Shown here piece after piece: positions 9,889 to 19,555 of a DNA stretch of 64,000 nt. The notes under the pieces were generated by a model that was not told where the DNA came from, did not search any database, and saw nothing but the letters and a program-made list of their open reading frames with translations. The stretch's first letter is position 1. Every line of letters begins with the position of its first letter. The stretch covers positions 2,361,554-2,425,553 of the forward strand of contig NZ_JZHZ01000007.1 in the NCBI RefSeq assembly GCF_000963005.1, written 5' to 3'. The DNA comes from Xanthomonas sp. GPE 39 (GTDB lineage Bacteria > Pseudomonadota > Gammaproteobacteria > Xanthomonadales > Xanthomonadaceae). The translations under genes were made by a program, and so were the position numbers.

Positions 9889-10320
9889 GTCAACGCATGC
9901 AATCTTGTAGACATTGCTGATCTGGCGCACGGCCGACACACCACGCACGCCTGAGAAAAACCCTGGATTTTCCGGCGAAATCGCCGATTTTTCATTTCGC
10001 TCAACGGCTCGGCGCATGCGTTGACAACAAACAACAGGCGCGACACAGTCACTGCCATCTGAACCAACACGCGGGATACATCTGGTTCACGCGAGTGGAA
10101 CAGGCCAAGGAATCGAACGCAACAACGGCGCCTCGCAGCACGCCGAGGTCAGTGCTGGTGTACCTCAGCATGTAGCGGCTGCACACGCGCTTGGCCGCTG
10201 ACCGCATCGCGACCGCCACCTTCGGCCATCCCCCTTGCACATGACGCCGCCCGCGCGCTGGATTCGTCCGCCGCCCCGGCGCAGCTCATGCGTCCAATGC
10301 ACTCTTGGGAGAACGCCGCT
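9889..10320. other. Intergenic region upstream of the first TBDR
   Basis: Besides the hairpin near 9973-9992 it contains TTGACAA at 10021-10027, which could be a -35 element or a half-site of the TGACAAC operator. It also has a 7-bp inverted repeat TGAACCA (10060-10066) / TGGTTCA (10083-10089). I see no full copy of the TGACARCGYTGTCA palindrome here. Confidence 0.45.
9973..9992 (+). terminator. Possible terminator after rsmE
   Basis: A short stem CGGCG (9973-9977) / CGCCG (9982-9986) with loop AAAT is followed by ATTTTT. The stem is only 5 bp, so efficiency is uncertain. Confidence 0.45.
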
Positions 10321-12900
10321 TTGAACCATTTCCAACCCGCGCCCCTGGCCATTGCCCTGGCTACCCTGCTCGCCGTCCCCACTGCACTCGCCCAGGATGC
10401 TTCTGCGCCAACGACCAACAGCGGCAACGCCACCGCCGCGCCAGCGACCAAGGAACTGGATGCAATCAAGGTAACCGGCTATCGCGCCAGCCTGCAAAAA
10501 TCGCTCAACATCAAGCGCAACGCCGATGCGATCGTGGATGCGATCTCGGCCGAGGACGTCGGCAAATTCCCTGCGGCCAACGTCGCCGAATCGTTATCGC
10601 ATTTACCCGGCGTCAGCGTCGACCGTCAATTCGGCGAAGGCGAGAAAGTCTCGATCCTCGGCACCGATCCGGCGTTGAATCGCATCCTGCTCAACGGCCA
10701 GAGCATCGCCTCCACCAGTTGGGGCGGCGACCCGAACAACCCGGACAGCCGTTCGTTCAATTACTCGCTACTGGCGCCGGAAGTCATCGGCAACGCCGAG
10801 GTGTACAAGAGCCCGCAGGCCAGCATCGACGAGGGCAGCCTCGGCGGCACCGTGATCGTGCACACGCGTAAACCGCTGGAACTGCAGCGGAACCTGCTGA
10901 CCGGCAATATCAGTTACGGCTACAACGATCGCTCCGAAAAGGGCAAACCGAACGCTTCGTTGCTGTACAACTGGAAGAGCGCCGACGACACATTCGGCGT
11001 ACTCGGTTCGGTGATGCATTCCGAGCGCATGCTGCGCCGCGATGGCGTTGAAATCTTCGGCTACAGCAACATTCAAGGCGCCGGCTTTCCCGATGCGGTC
11101 GCCAACGGCAAGCACGGGGTGTATCCGAGCGCGATCAACAGCGCATTGTTCACGCAGACGCGCAAGCGCGATGGCGTCACCGGCGCCTTGCAATGGAAGC
11201 CCAGCGACGCGTTCGAACTGAGCTACACCGGCTTGTATGTGGATGAGGTGTTCAACAACATCAACCAAAGCCGCTTCGCCAATGTCGTTCCGTCCAGCGC
11301 CACCGCCCTGAACGTGGTCGATGGCGTGGCCACCTCGGGCGCCTACGGCAACAACACCGACACGATCCTGGACTCGTATGTGCGCAATACCTCGGTCAAG
11401 ACCAGCAGCAACACCTTGCGCGGCGACTGGCACGGCGAGGGCTGGAATCTATCGAGCCAAGCCGGCGCGACGCGCTCGACCGGCGGCGCGGACCACATCT
11501 ACGGACTGACCTTGCGCAGCAAAGGCGGCTACGACTATGCCATCGACCACCGCCACGTCAGCGTCGACTATGCGGTGCCGCCCTCGGACCTGCAGGCGAT
11601 GTCGGTGATCGGCGGCACGGTCAACCGTTATCCGAACCTGGACAAGGAACGCTACGCCCAGTTGGACTTCGACCACGACGTGGATTGGGGACCGATCACC
11701 AAACTACGTACCGGGGTGAAAGCGACGCGGCACCGCACCGCGCAGACCTCCTACTACGACAGTTTCCCCGCCGACCCTGCGACCACACTGAGCGCTCTGT
11801 ACGGCGGCACCACGCCAAGCGACTACCTGGATGGGCTATCGGTCAGCAACGACATGCGCCACTGGCCGCGGCAGAGTCCGAGCGCACTGGTCGGGTATCT
11901 CAACGGGCTGCCCGGCAGCGACACCTTTATTCCCAGCTATGCCAGCACGTTCGATGTGATCGAGCGTAACCGCGCCGCCTATCTGCAAGCCGATTTCGCC
12001 GGTTACAACTACCGCGGCAACATCGGCGTGCGCTACGTCAACACCCGCGACGCGATCGGCGGCTACCAGTACGCGGGCAAGGCCTATGCACCGGTGCATT
12101 ACGCCAAATCCTATGGCGAGTGGCTGCCCGCCGCGAACTTCGCCTACGATCTTTCCGATGCGCTGATTCTGCGCCTGGCCGCAGCCAAGGTGATCGCACG
12201 GCCGCGCTACGCCGATCTCACCCCGTACATCAATGCCGACGACAACAAACTCACCGCCAGCAGCGGCAATCCCACACTGGATCCATACCGCTCCACCAAC
12301 TACGACGCATCCCTGGAATGGTATTTTGCGCCCAACAGCGTCCTGGCCGGAGAACTGTTCTATCGCAACATCTCCAACTACATCCTGCAGACGCTGGTAC
12401 AGCAACCGCTGCACAACAACACCTATGATCGCCAGGACATCTACGAGGTCACGCTGCCGCAGAACTCCGGCGCAGCCAAGGTCAAGGGCGTGTCGCTGAG
12501 CTACCAGCAGGAACTGGGCGGCGGCTTCGGCGTAGCGGCCAATTACACCTATTCCAAAGCCGATACGCAGAGCAACTACAACCTGCCCTACAACTCCAAG
12601 AACAGCTACAACCTCAGCCCGTATTTCGAAAAAGGCCCGTGGGACGCGCGCGTGACCCTGGGCTGGCGCTCGGCCTACTTCACCCAGATCGGACGACTGG
12701 GCGCAAACCAGATGACCGACGCCTTCACCCAACTCGATGCCTCGCTGGGATACGCCTTCACCGACAAGATCAAGCTGCAGTTGGAGGCGAGCAATCTGCT
12801 CAACGAGACTTACTACAGCTACGCTGGCCAGACCAGCGAGCCGTACTATCTGTACAAGAACGGGCGCAGCTATCTGCTCAGCCTGCACGTCACCCTGTAG
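10321..12900 (+). CDS. TonB-dependent receptor, carbohydrate (Xanthomonas/Caulobacter) type
   Basis: An 859-residue outer-membrane receptor with an apparent Sec signal (cut near ALAQ), a short Ala/Thr linker, a TonB-box-like DAIKVTG, a plug beginning GYRASLQKSLNIKRNADAIV, and a 22-strand-type barrel ending in a hydrophobic strand (LLSLHVTL). The segments SVDRQFGEGEKVSILGTDP and LLNGQSIAS are shared almost residue for residue with the receptor at 15067, so the two are paralogues. I place the start at TTG 10321 because GGGAGAA lies seven bases before it; the upstream ATG codons at 10288 and 10297 have no ribosome site. The substrate is inferred to be an N-glycan or GlcNAc-containing fragment from the neighbourhood. 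Confidence 0.9.
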   Translation: MNHFQPAPLAIALATLLAVPTALAQDASAPTTNSGNATAAPATKELDAIKVTGYRASLQKSLNIKRNADAIVDAISAEDVGKFPAANVAESLSHLPGVSVDRQFGEGEKVSILGTDPALNRILLNGQSIASTSWGGDPNNPDSRSFNYSLLAPEVIGNAEVYKSPQASIDEGSLGGTVIVHTRKPLELQRNLLTGNISYGYNDRSEKGKPNASLLYNWKSADDTFGVLGSVMHSERMLRRDGVEIFGYSNIQGAGFPDAVANGKHGVYPSAINSALFTQTRKRDGVTGALQWKPSDAFELSYTGLYVDEVFNNINQSRFANVVPSSATALNVVDGVATSGAYGNNTDTILDSYVRNTSVKTSSNTLRGDWHGEGWNLSSQAGATRSTGGADHIYGLTLRSKGGYDYAIDHRHVSVDYAVPPSDLQAMSVIGGTVNRYPNLDKERYAQLDFDHDVDWGPITKLRTGVKATRHRTAQTSYYDSFPADPATTLSALYGGTTPSDYLDGLSVSNDMRHWPRQSPSALVGYLNGLPGSDTFIPSYASTFDVIERNRAAYLQADFAGYNYRGNIGVRYVNTRDAIGGYQYAGKAYAPVHYAKSYGEWLPAANFAYDLSDALILRLAAAKVIARPRYADLTPYINADDNKLTASSGNPTLDPYRSTNYDASLEWYFAPNSVLAGELFYRNISNYILQTLVQQPLHNNTYDRQDIYEVTLPQNSGAAKVKGVSLSYQQELGGGFGVAANYTYSKADTQSNYNLPYNSKNSYNLSPYFEKGPWDARVTLGWRSAYFTQIGRLGANQMTDAFTQLDASLGYAFTDKIKLQLEASNLLNETYYSYAGQTSEPYYLYKNGRSYLLSLHVTL

Positions 12901-13090
12901 CCATGGGCCGCCATGGCGGCTCTACGCGGATTTGTCATGGCGCGCGGGATGCACCGCGCGCCACATCCCGCTCATGATCGACCTACGCCAGGAAAACGCA
13001 TGCGCGGTGATGACCTCATCGGCCACTCGCATCAACCGCGCCTTGCGCATCACGCACTGAGAGGGGCACAGGGAACGACCAGGGTTGCGA

Positions 13091-13110
13091 GCGCAGGCCT
13101 ACGCCTGCGC
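13091..13110. repeat. GC-rich hairpin between convergent genes
   Basis: GCGCAGGC (13091-13098) and GCCTGCGC (13103-13110) form a perfect 8-bp stem with loop CTAC between the convergent TBDR and glucokinase genes. There is no T tract; it may act as a rho-assisted or bidirectional stop. Confidence 0.4.
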
Positions 13111-13122
13111 CTGCGCAGACTG

Positions 13123-14145
13123 TCAGCCTTGTTGTTGCAAGAACCAATTGGCCGCACCGATGACACCGAGCCGACCATGTTCGACCAACTTCACTGGGAT
13201 CTGTTCCAGCGCAGGACGCATCGCGCCCTTGTTCAAGTAACGCTCGACGAACGGGCTGGCAGCAAGGAAATCGGCGATCTGCGGTAGGAAGCCACCGGCC
13301 AGATAGATGCCACTATGGATTCCATAAAGCAGCGCCATGTCGCCGACCACGCTACCGAGCAGACCGCAGAACGCCGACAAGGCTTCGTGCGCCAACGCAT
13401 CGTCACCGGCCAAGGCAGCAGCAGTAATCGCGCTCGGTTCGGTGTGGACCGGCGTGGCCTGACGCAATTCGCACAAGGCGCCATACAGATTGATCAAACC
13501 CGGACCAGACAGAAAGTGTTCCACATGCACGTAGCCGCGCGTGCGCAGCAGGCGCTGCACCAGCTCCAACTCCAACGCACTGCCCGCAGGTAGCGCCGCA
13601 TGCCCGGCCTCGGTCGCCAGCACCACCGCACCGCAAGCGGTCGGAATCCACACCGCAGCACCGAGCCCGGTGCCCGGTCCGATCACCAGTGCCGGGCCGC
13701 GTTGCGCGCGACGCGGCCCAGTGAGGTGCAGCACTTCGCTGGCATCCATCGAAGCGGCCGCATACGCCACCGCCTCGAAGTCATTGACCAAATGCAGCGC
13801 CTGCATGCCCAGGCGCTCGCGAATCTCCGGCGGCGACAGCGTCCACGGCAAATTGGTGGTGATGATCCGCCCATCTTCCAGCGCATAGCCCGCACTGGCG
13901 ATCACGCCATGGGTGGGCGTCGGGCCGGACAAGCCTGACAGGAATTCGGCAATGATCTCGGCCAACCCCGGATAGTCCGCACAGCGGTATTTGCGATAGT
14001 CCAGCAATTCCACCGCCGCTGCCGCACCGCTGCTCGTGGCGCGCGCAACCAGCCCGATCCGCACATGGGTTCCGCCGACATCGGCAGCAATAAAAGGTTC
14101 GGCGCGCGGCGCAGCCGCTGCCATTTGTGGATTGATTGAGGGCAC
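13123..14145 (-). CDS. glk: Glucokinase (Glk family)
   Basis: It phosphorylates glucose, and possibly other hexoses, with ATP in the cytoplasm. The 340-residue protein has the phosphate-binding motif FIAADVGGTHVRIG, the sugar-binding HLVNDFEAVAYA, and GPGTGLGAA. It belongs to the Glk rather than the ROK family. The chosen start is GTG 14145, preceded by GGGAGA five bases upstream; an in-frame ATG at 14124 is an alternative, and the frame opens at 14199. It lies between two TBDRs on the other strand. A TGACAACGTTGTCA palindrome sits 73 bases before the start, suggesting control with GlcNAc/N-glycan genes. X. campestris carries several such glucokinases in sugar-utilisation loci. Confidence 0.9.
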   Translation of the reverse strand: MPSINPQMAAAAPRAEPFIAADVGGTHVRIGLVARATSSGAAAAVELLDYRKYRCADYPGLAEIIAEFLSGLSGPTPTHGVIASAGYALEDGRIITTNLPWTLSPPEIRERLGMQALHLVNDFEAVAYAAASMDASEVLHLTGPRRAQRGPALVIGPGTGLGAAVWIPTACGAVVLATEAGHAALPAGSALELELVQRLLRTRGYVHVEHFLSGPGLINLYGALCELRQATPVHTEPSAITAAALAGDDALAHEALSAFCGLLGSVVGDMALLYGIHSGIYLAGGFLPQIADFLAASPFVERYLNKGAMRPALEQIPVKLVEHGRLGVIGAANWFLQQQG

Positions 14146-14217
14146 GTCTTCTCCCGTTGCGCCAGAGCAGGCGCCTGCCGATTCGGCCAAAGTGATCAAT
14201 TGAGTGTCCGATCACAC

Positions 14218-14231
14218 TGACAACGTTGTCA
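14218..14231. promoter_or_regulatory. Operator-like palindrome TGACAACGTTGTCA upstream of glk
   Basis: A perfect 14-bp palindrome, TGACAACGTTGTCA, 73 bases before the glk start. Its form TGACARCGYTGTCA matches what I recall of LacI-family NagR/NagQ operators that control GlcNAc utilisation in Xanthomonas, Caulobacter and Shewanella. The regulator is not encoded in this window. Confidence 0.75.
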
Positions 14232-14605
14232 AGGTGGAATTTGCGCAACGCAATTCATCGAAGTGTCACCTCGTTTTCGCAGGCGCATTTTAAAGGACAT
14301 CGGGCATCGCGACATGGTTTGCGGCGGATCTCTTCGTACCGTCCGTGGCAGTGGATCCTCAAGATCGCAACGTGTCGCAAAATTTCGCCGCAATGCACAA
14401 ATTTTTGCCGCGCATAACACCCATGTTGCGTCACCAGCGTCATGGCGGCGCCGTGCGCCGGCACTCCCGATCAACGCGGCTCGATGCAAATTTTCTTTTT
14501 GTAGACAAAGACCTAGATGCGCATCAAGGCACCACTGCGAAGCGCCCACAACAGGCGTCGATGGCACCCCAGACATCCCGATAAAACCGCTCTGGTGCAA
14601 TATGT

Positions 14606-14619
14606 TGACAACGCTGTCA
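14606..14619. promoter_or_regulatory. Operator-like palindrome TGACAACGCTGTCA upstream of second TBDR
   Basis: It differs from the site at 14218 by one base (TGACAACGCTGTCA) and fits the same TGACARCGYTGTCA pattern. The preceding T makes TTGACA, so it overlaps a possible -35 element for rightward transcription towards the TBDR at 15067. Confidence 0.72.
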
Positions 14620-15066
14620 GCGCTACGACAGACTCGACTCACACAAGTTTTACAACTTAAAGACATGCCACATTCAGGGAACCTATCAACAGCGACTCAC
14701 TGCCGCTCCTCCCGTGCCTTGTGGCAGTGCGCACGCTAACGCGGCGCTCGGCCCCCCAACCAACTCCACACGATTTTTGTCCGTCGTCGAACACGGGCGT
14801 TTGAGCGTGCGGGTCAAGCGGAGCCAGGGGGCCAACACTACATTTTTGCTGGACTTGGTCGTTATAGCTGCAGCAACACAGGAAGGACAGGCGTTCTCGA
14901 TGCCGCCGTCCGTCTACTTCGCGTCAGCAACCGGACGACGCGCATCGAGATTGCGATACACGCAGCGTTTGTAAGAGCACTGCGCATAGACAAGGCCGGG
15001 CAGCGGTCAGCCACCGAAACATCGGCGGCAGCTTACTGCCCATGTACCCACCCAGAGGTTTAGCCA

Positions 15067-17751
15067 ATGAATAGCCGCACCACCACTTTAGCCCTGAGCA
15101 TCATGGCCGCGCTGTACCTGTCCGGTAACGCCGCTGCGCAAGAAGCTCCCGCTGCCGGCAATGCAGATTCCAAGGGCGTCCAGCAACTGGACGCGATCAC
15201 CGTCACCGGTTACCGCGCCTCGCTGGAGAAGAGCCAGTCGGTGAAGCGCTCGGCCAACTCCATCGTCGATGCGATCAGCGCAGAAGACATCGGTAAATTC
15301 CCGGATACCAACGCCGCCGAGTCACTGGCGCACCTGCCGGGCATCAGCGTGGACCGCCAGTTCGGCGAGGGCGAAAAGGTCAGCATCAACGGCACCGATC
15401 CGGCGTTGAACCGCGTGCTGCTCAACGGCCAGACCATCGCGTCCGGCGACTGGGGCGGCAACCCCACCGACACCAGCGGCCGTACCTTCAACTACACCCT
15501 GCTGTCGCCGGAAATCATCGGCTTGATGGAGGTCTACAAGACTCCGGAAGCGCGCATCGACGAAGGCTCGATCGGCGGCACCGTGATCGTGAACACCCGC
15601 AAGCCGCTGGACCTGCCGAAGAACACCATCCGTGGCTCGATCGGCTATGGCTACAACGATCGTTCGAAGGATGGCAATCCGCGCGGCTCGGCACTGTGGA
15701 GCTGGAAAAACGACGACGAGACCTTCGGCGCGTTGATCTCCGCGACCCACGACAAGCAGGACTTGGCCCGCGCCGGTATCGAATACTTCGGTTACACCAC
15801 CGGCGCCAAGATTCCTCCCACCGCCACGATCACCGGCGACGGCAGCAACGTGGCCACTGCACGCGTGCCGGCGGGCATCAACAGCGACTTTTTCCAGCAG
15901 ACGCGCGAACGCAATGGCCTGCAGGGAGCGCTGCAGTGGAAGCCGGACGAGAATAACGAAATCAACCTCACCGGCATCTACATCAGGGGCAAGTACAACA
16001 ACTACAGCCAGGCGCGCTACATCTGCCCGGCTTGCAACAACGATATGCAAAAGGTCACCCAGGCCAATGTACAAAATGGCGTGGTCACCTCGGCCACGGT
16101 GTCGGACAACACCAAAGGCGGCGTCAATGATCAACCCTATGCGGAATTGGATGCCAACTACCGTGAGAGCACCGTCACCACCAAGAGCCTGAATCTGCGC
16201 CACGATTGGTCCGGTGAAAAGTGGGTGTTCACTTCGCAAATCGGCGATACAGAGGCGACTGGCGGCAAGAACCCCGAATACCTGATGAAGTTCCTGATGC
16301 AGAACGGCGGCTACAACTACGCCTTCGACGGTTCGCATACCGCAGTGAACTACGACAACGCCGGCGCCTCCAACTGGACCCTACCGGGCAACCCGGCCGG
16401 GCTGGCACCTGGTGCGCAGACCATTCCAGGCACCACGCTCAGCCCCATGCAGGCGGGTGGTATCTACTACCAGAAGAGCAAGGACCAGGAAAAATACTTC
16501 CAGTGGGATGCGGCACGCGACCTGCAATGGGGTCCGTTCACCAAGCTGCAGTTCGGCTACAAGTACATCAACCACGACAACGGCGTGAACGCACGCGGCA
16601 ACCGCATCAACACCACCGACCCGGTGTCGCTGACGCAGTTCAACCCTGGCACCACGCCAAGCGGCCTGTACGACGGTCTGGGGGCCAGCGGCGACCTGAC
16701 CAATTGGTCGACCGCCAACCTGGGCGCGGTGCGTAACTATCTGCTCGCGCAACCGCAGGGACCGTACAACACCGACTACGGCTCTTCGTTCGACGTGAAA
16801 GAAATCACCCAGGACGCCTACACCCAACTCAACTTCGAGTCGGGCAAGTGGCGCGGCAATGTCGGCGTGCGCCTGCTCGACACGAAAGACAAGTCCGAGT
16901 ATTGGCAGAGCGCCGATGGCGGCACCACTTACTCGCGCACAGCGGAAACGCACGAGTACCACAAGGCACTGCCGAGCTTCAACCTGGCCTACGATATTGC
17001 CGATGACGCCGTGCTGCGCTTCTCGGCAGCCAAGGTCATGGCGCGTCCGCGCTATGCGGACCTTGCTGGGTCATTCACCGTCAACAGTGGCAACGGCAAC
17101 TTGACGGCCAGCGGCGGCAATCCGAACCTCAAGCCCTACGAATCCACGAACTACGACTTGGCCGCAGAGTGGTATTTCGCTCCGTCCAGCATGCTGTCGG
17201 GCGAAGTGTTCTATCGCGATATCAGTTCCTACATTGTCAACGTCACCACGCCGCAGCAGTTGAATCCGGCACCGCCGGCAGTAGCAGGCCTGTATCAAGT
17301 CACCACGCCCACCAACGCCTCCGACGCCAAGGTCAAGGGCGCATCGCTCAACTATCAGCAGGCGCTGTGGCTTGGTTTCGGCATCCAGGCGAACTATACC
17401 TATGCCAAATCCAGTGCTAGTACCGGCCTGAACCTGCCTTACCTGTCGCGCGACACCTACAACCTGATCCCGTATTGGGAAAACGGCCCGTGGATGGTGC
17501 GTCTGAACTACAGCTACCGTTCCAAGTACTTCACCCAAATCGGACGCCTAGGCTCGGAAGACTTCGCAGACCACTACAAGCAACTGGACTTGACCGCTTC
17601 GTATCAGATCAACGATTGGGTGAGCGTTACTTTCGGCGCGACCAACCTGCTGGATTCCACCTATCGGTTGTTCAGCGGAAGCAGAGAAACCCCGACCGCC
17701 TTCTACAAGAACGGCCGTGGCTATCAGGCGCAGCTGAACTTCAAGTTCTGA
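15067..17751 (+). CDS. TonB-dependent receptor, carbohydrate (Xanthomonas/Caulobacter) type
   Basis: An 894-residue outer-membrane receptor. Residues 1-24 form a signal peptide ending AAAQ; DAITVTGYRASL is the TonB-box/plug start; the plug includes GKFPDTNAAESLAHLPGISV, and the barrel ends with QAQLNFKF, the aromatic last residue needed for barrel assembly. A ribosome site AGAGG lies eight bases before the ATG. It is a close paralogue of the receptor at 10321. A very strong terminator follows, separating it from the glycosidase operon. Uptake of N-glycan-derived oligosaccharides is inferred from the operators upstream and from the downstream enzymes. Confidence 0.93.
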   Translation: MNSRTTTLALSIMAALYLSGNAAAQEAPAAGNADSKGVQQLDAITVTGYRASLEKSQSVKRSANSIVDAISAEDIGKFPDTNAAESLAHLPGISVDRQFGEGEKVSINGTDPALNRVLLNGQTIASGDWGGNPTDTSGRTFNYTLLSPEIIGLMEVYKTPEARIDEGSIGGTVIVNTRKPLDLPKNTIRGSIGYGYNDRSKDGNPRGSALWSWKNDDETFGALISATHDKQDLARAGIEYFGYTTGAKIPPTATITGDGSNVATARVPAGINSDFFQQTRERNGLQGALQWKPDENNEINLTGIYIRGKYNNYSQARYICPACNNDMQKVTQANVQNGVVTSATVSDNTKGGVNDQPYAELDANYRESTVTTKSLNLRHDWSGEKWVFTSQIGDTEATGGKNPEYLMKFLMQNGGYNYAFDGSHTAVNYDNAGASNWTLPGNPAGLAPGAQTIPGTTLSPMQAGGIYYQKSKDQEKYFQWDAARDLQWGPFTKLQFGYKYINHDNGVNARGNRINTTDPVSLTQFNPGTTPSGLYDGLGASGDLTNWSTANLGAVRNYLLAQPQGPYNTDYGSSFDVKEITQDAYTQLNFESGKWRGNVGVRLLDTKDKSEYWQSADGGTTYSRTAETHEYHKALPSFNLAYDIADDAVLRFSAAKVMARPRYADLAGSFTVNSGNGNLTASGGNPNLKPYESTNYDLAAEWYFAPSSMLSGEVFYRDISSYIVNVTTPQQLNPAPPAVAGLYQVTTPTNASDAKVKGASLNYQQALWLGFGIQANYTYAKSSASTGLNLPYLSRDTYNLIPYWENGPWMVRLNYSYRSKYFTQIGRLGSEDFADHYKQLDLTASYQINDWVSVTFGATNLLDSTYRLFSGSRETPTAFYKNGRGYQAQLNFKF

Positions 17752-17764
17752 TGTAATAATCCCG

Positions 17765-17802
17765 GCGCGCCACCGTTCCTCCACGGTGGCGCGCTTTTCT
17801 TT
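17765..17802 (+). terminator. Rho-independent terminator after second TBDR
   Basis: A perfect 12-bp stem GCGCGCCACCGT (17765-17776) / ACGGTGGCGCGC (17783-17794), loop TCCTCC, followed by TTTTCTTT. The glycosidase operon therefore needs its own promoter in 17803-17854 or relies on read-through. Confidence 0.93.
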
Positions 17803-17854
17803 GTCCGGCGTATTCTTGCGCCGACATCGTCTTCTACATAAGGAGTGCAGTTCC

Positions 17855-19555
17855 ATGACGTCCGAGACCCGCCTGCGCGCGGACCGATCCCGCCACGCCA
17901 GAACTGCACGCCAGAGCCTGGCCAGTGCGCTGGCCCTGATACTTGCACTGGCCGCTATACCCGCCAGCGCCGCGGATGCGCCGTCGCCGACCGCGCCGAC
18001 CGCCACCACCCTCAGTCCAGAACAGATCGACCAGCAGTGGCTGCACGCCACCGCCAAATACGCGCCCGAACGCGCTCGATTGGTGCGCGAGGCCGCAAGC
18101 GGCGCGCGGCACGGCACGTTCCGGCCCGACTGGACCTCACTGAAGCGTTACCGTTCGCCCTCTTGGTACGACGACGCCAAATTCGGCATTTTCATCCACT
18201 GGGGCGTGTTCTCGGTGCCGGCCTTCGGCAGCGAGTGGTACTCGCGCAACATGTACCTGCAGGACACCAAGGAATATGCCCACCACCGGGAAACATACGG
18301 CCCGCAATCGCGCTTCGGCTACAAGGACCTGATCCCGCTGTTCACCGCGTCCAAGTTCGATCCGCAGGCCTGGGCCACGCTGTTCCGCGATTCCGGAGCA
18401 CGCTATGTGGTGCCGGTGGCCGAACACCACGACGGCTTTGCGATGTACGACTCGCAACTGTCGGACTGGACCGCGACAAAGATGGGCCCCAAGCGCGACG
18501 TGATCGGTGAGCTGTCCAAGGCGATCCGCGCCCAAGGCATGCATTTCGGTTTGTCCTCGCACCGCGCCGAGCACGACTGGTTCTTCGACGGCGGCCGCCA
18601 TTTCGATTCGGACATCAACGATCCGCGCTATGCCGGCCTATACGGCCCGGCACAGGTACGCCTGGCGAGCAAGGACGACGCCGACGTACAAAACGACTGG
18701 ACCCCGGTCGCGCAAGCCTGGCTGGACGACTGGTTGGCGCGCACCACCGAACTGATCGACCGTTACGATCCGGACCTGATCTATTTCGACTGGTGGATCG
18801 CGCACCCGACCTTCCGCGCTACGCTGCCGACGATGCTGGCGTACTACTACAACCACGGCGCCGCCAAAGGCGGCGTGGTGGTGAACTACAAAATCGGCGC
18901 CTTCCCCGAGGGCGCCGGCACGCTGGACATCGAACGCGGCCAACTCACCGGCATCCACCCGACCCACTGGCAGACCGACACCTCGGTCAGCAACGCCTCG
19001 TGGGGCTATATCGAACACGACACCTACAAGACCCCCACCTTCATCGTGCACATGCTGGTGGACGTGGTCAGCAAAAACGGCAACCTGATGCTCAACATCG
19101 GCCCGCGCGCCGATGGCTCGATCCCGGACAGCGAGCGCGACATCCTGCTGTCGATCGGCAGTTGGCTCAAGACCAATGGCGAGGCCATCTACGGCAGCCG
19201 GCCCTGGCGCACCTACGGCGAAGGCCCGACCGAAGTGGTCGGCGGCACCTTCCAGGACACCAAGACCAAGCCTTACACAGCCAAGGATTTCCGCTTCACC
19301 ACCGGCCATGGCGCGTTGTATGCGATCGAACTCGGCTGGCCGGCCGACGGCAAGGCGGTGATCCACGCGCTGACCCCGGCCGACCACGTGCGCGGCGTCA
19401 CCTTACTGGCCAGTGGCAAGCCCGTGCCATTCGAGCAACGTGCCGACGGCCTGCATCTGCGTCTGCCGGCCAAGCCGGTGGGCGAACACGCCTACGTGTT
19501 CCGCATCGACCTACCCTCTTCCTCTTCCACCCCGCCAACGGATACCTCCCGATGA
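17855..19555 (+). CDS. nixE: Alpha-L-fucosidase, GH29 (NixE-like by position)
   Basis: An exported GH29 enzyme expected to release alpha-linked fucose from plant N-glycans (core alpha-1,3 or antennary). The 566-residue protein has a Sec signal ending SAADA near residue 42, then the family signature SPSWYDDAKFGIFIHWG, the AEHHDGFAMYDS motif, and the catalytic nucleophile D312 in LIYFDWW. The C-terminal 100 residues form the beta-sandwich. The start at 17855 has AAGGAG nine bases upstream; an open frame from 17786 crosses the terminator and is rejected. The stop overlaps the next ATG. It is first of five coupled genes. The symbol is assigned from gene order relative to the X. campestris nixE-L cluster. 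Confidence 0.88.
   Translation: MTSETRLRADRSRHARTARQSLASALALILALAAIPASAADAPSPTAPTATTLSPEQIDQQWLHATAKYAPERARLVREAASGARHGTFRPDWTSLKRYRSPSWYDDAKFGIFIHWGVFSVPAFGSEWYSRNMYLQDTKEYAHHRETYGPQSRFGYKDLIPLFTASKFDPQAWATLFRDSGARYVVPVAEHHDGFAMYDSQLSDWTATKMGPKRDVIGELSKAIRAQGMHFGLSSHRAEHDWFFDGGRHFDSDINDPRYAGLYGPAQVRLASKDDADVQNDWTPVAQAWLDDWLARTTELIDRYDPDLIYFDWWIAHPTFRATLPTMLAYYYNHGAAKGGVVVNYKIGAFPEGAGTLDIERGQLTGIHPTHWQTDTSVSNASWGYIEHDTYKTPTFIVHMLVDVVSKNGNLMLNIGPRADGSIPDSERDILLSIGSWLKTNGEAIYGSRPWRTYGEGPTEVVGGTFQDTKTKPYTAKDFRFTTGHGALYAIELGWPADGKAVIHALTPADHVRGVTLLASGKPVPFEQRADGLHLRLPAKPVGEHAYVFRIDLPSSSSTPPTDTSR

Larger units (their letters stand above)
14146..15066. other. Divergent 0.9-kb intergenic region between glk and second TBDR
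   Basis: It holds two operator-like palindromes (listed separately) and no credible gene. The second palindrome is 447 bases from the TBDR start, so either that transcript has a long leader or the site acts at a distance. The stretch is less GC-rich than the flanking genes in places (for example 14485-14510). Confidence 0.6.

Noticed and set aside
13023-13110. Terminator with T tract between the convergent TBDR and glk genes
   Set aside because: Only a GC hairpin without a T run is present; recorded as a repeat instead.
17786-17854. Upstream start for the GH29 fucosidase
   Set aside because: It would place the start inside the terminator hairpin; AAGGAG precedes the ATG at 17855.
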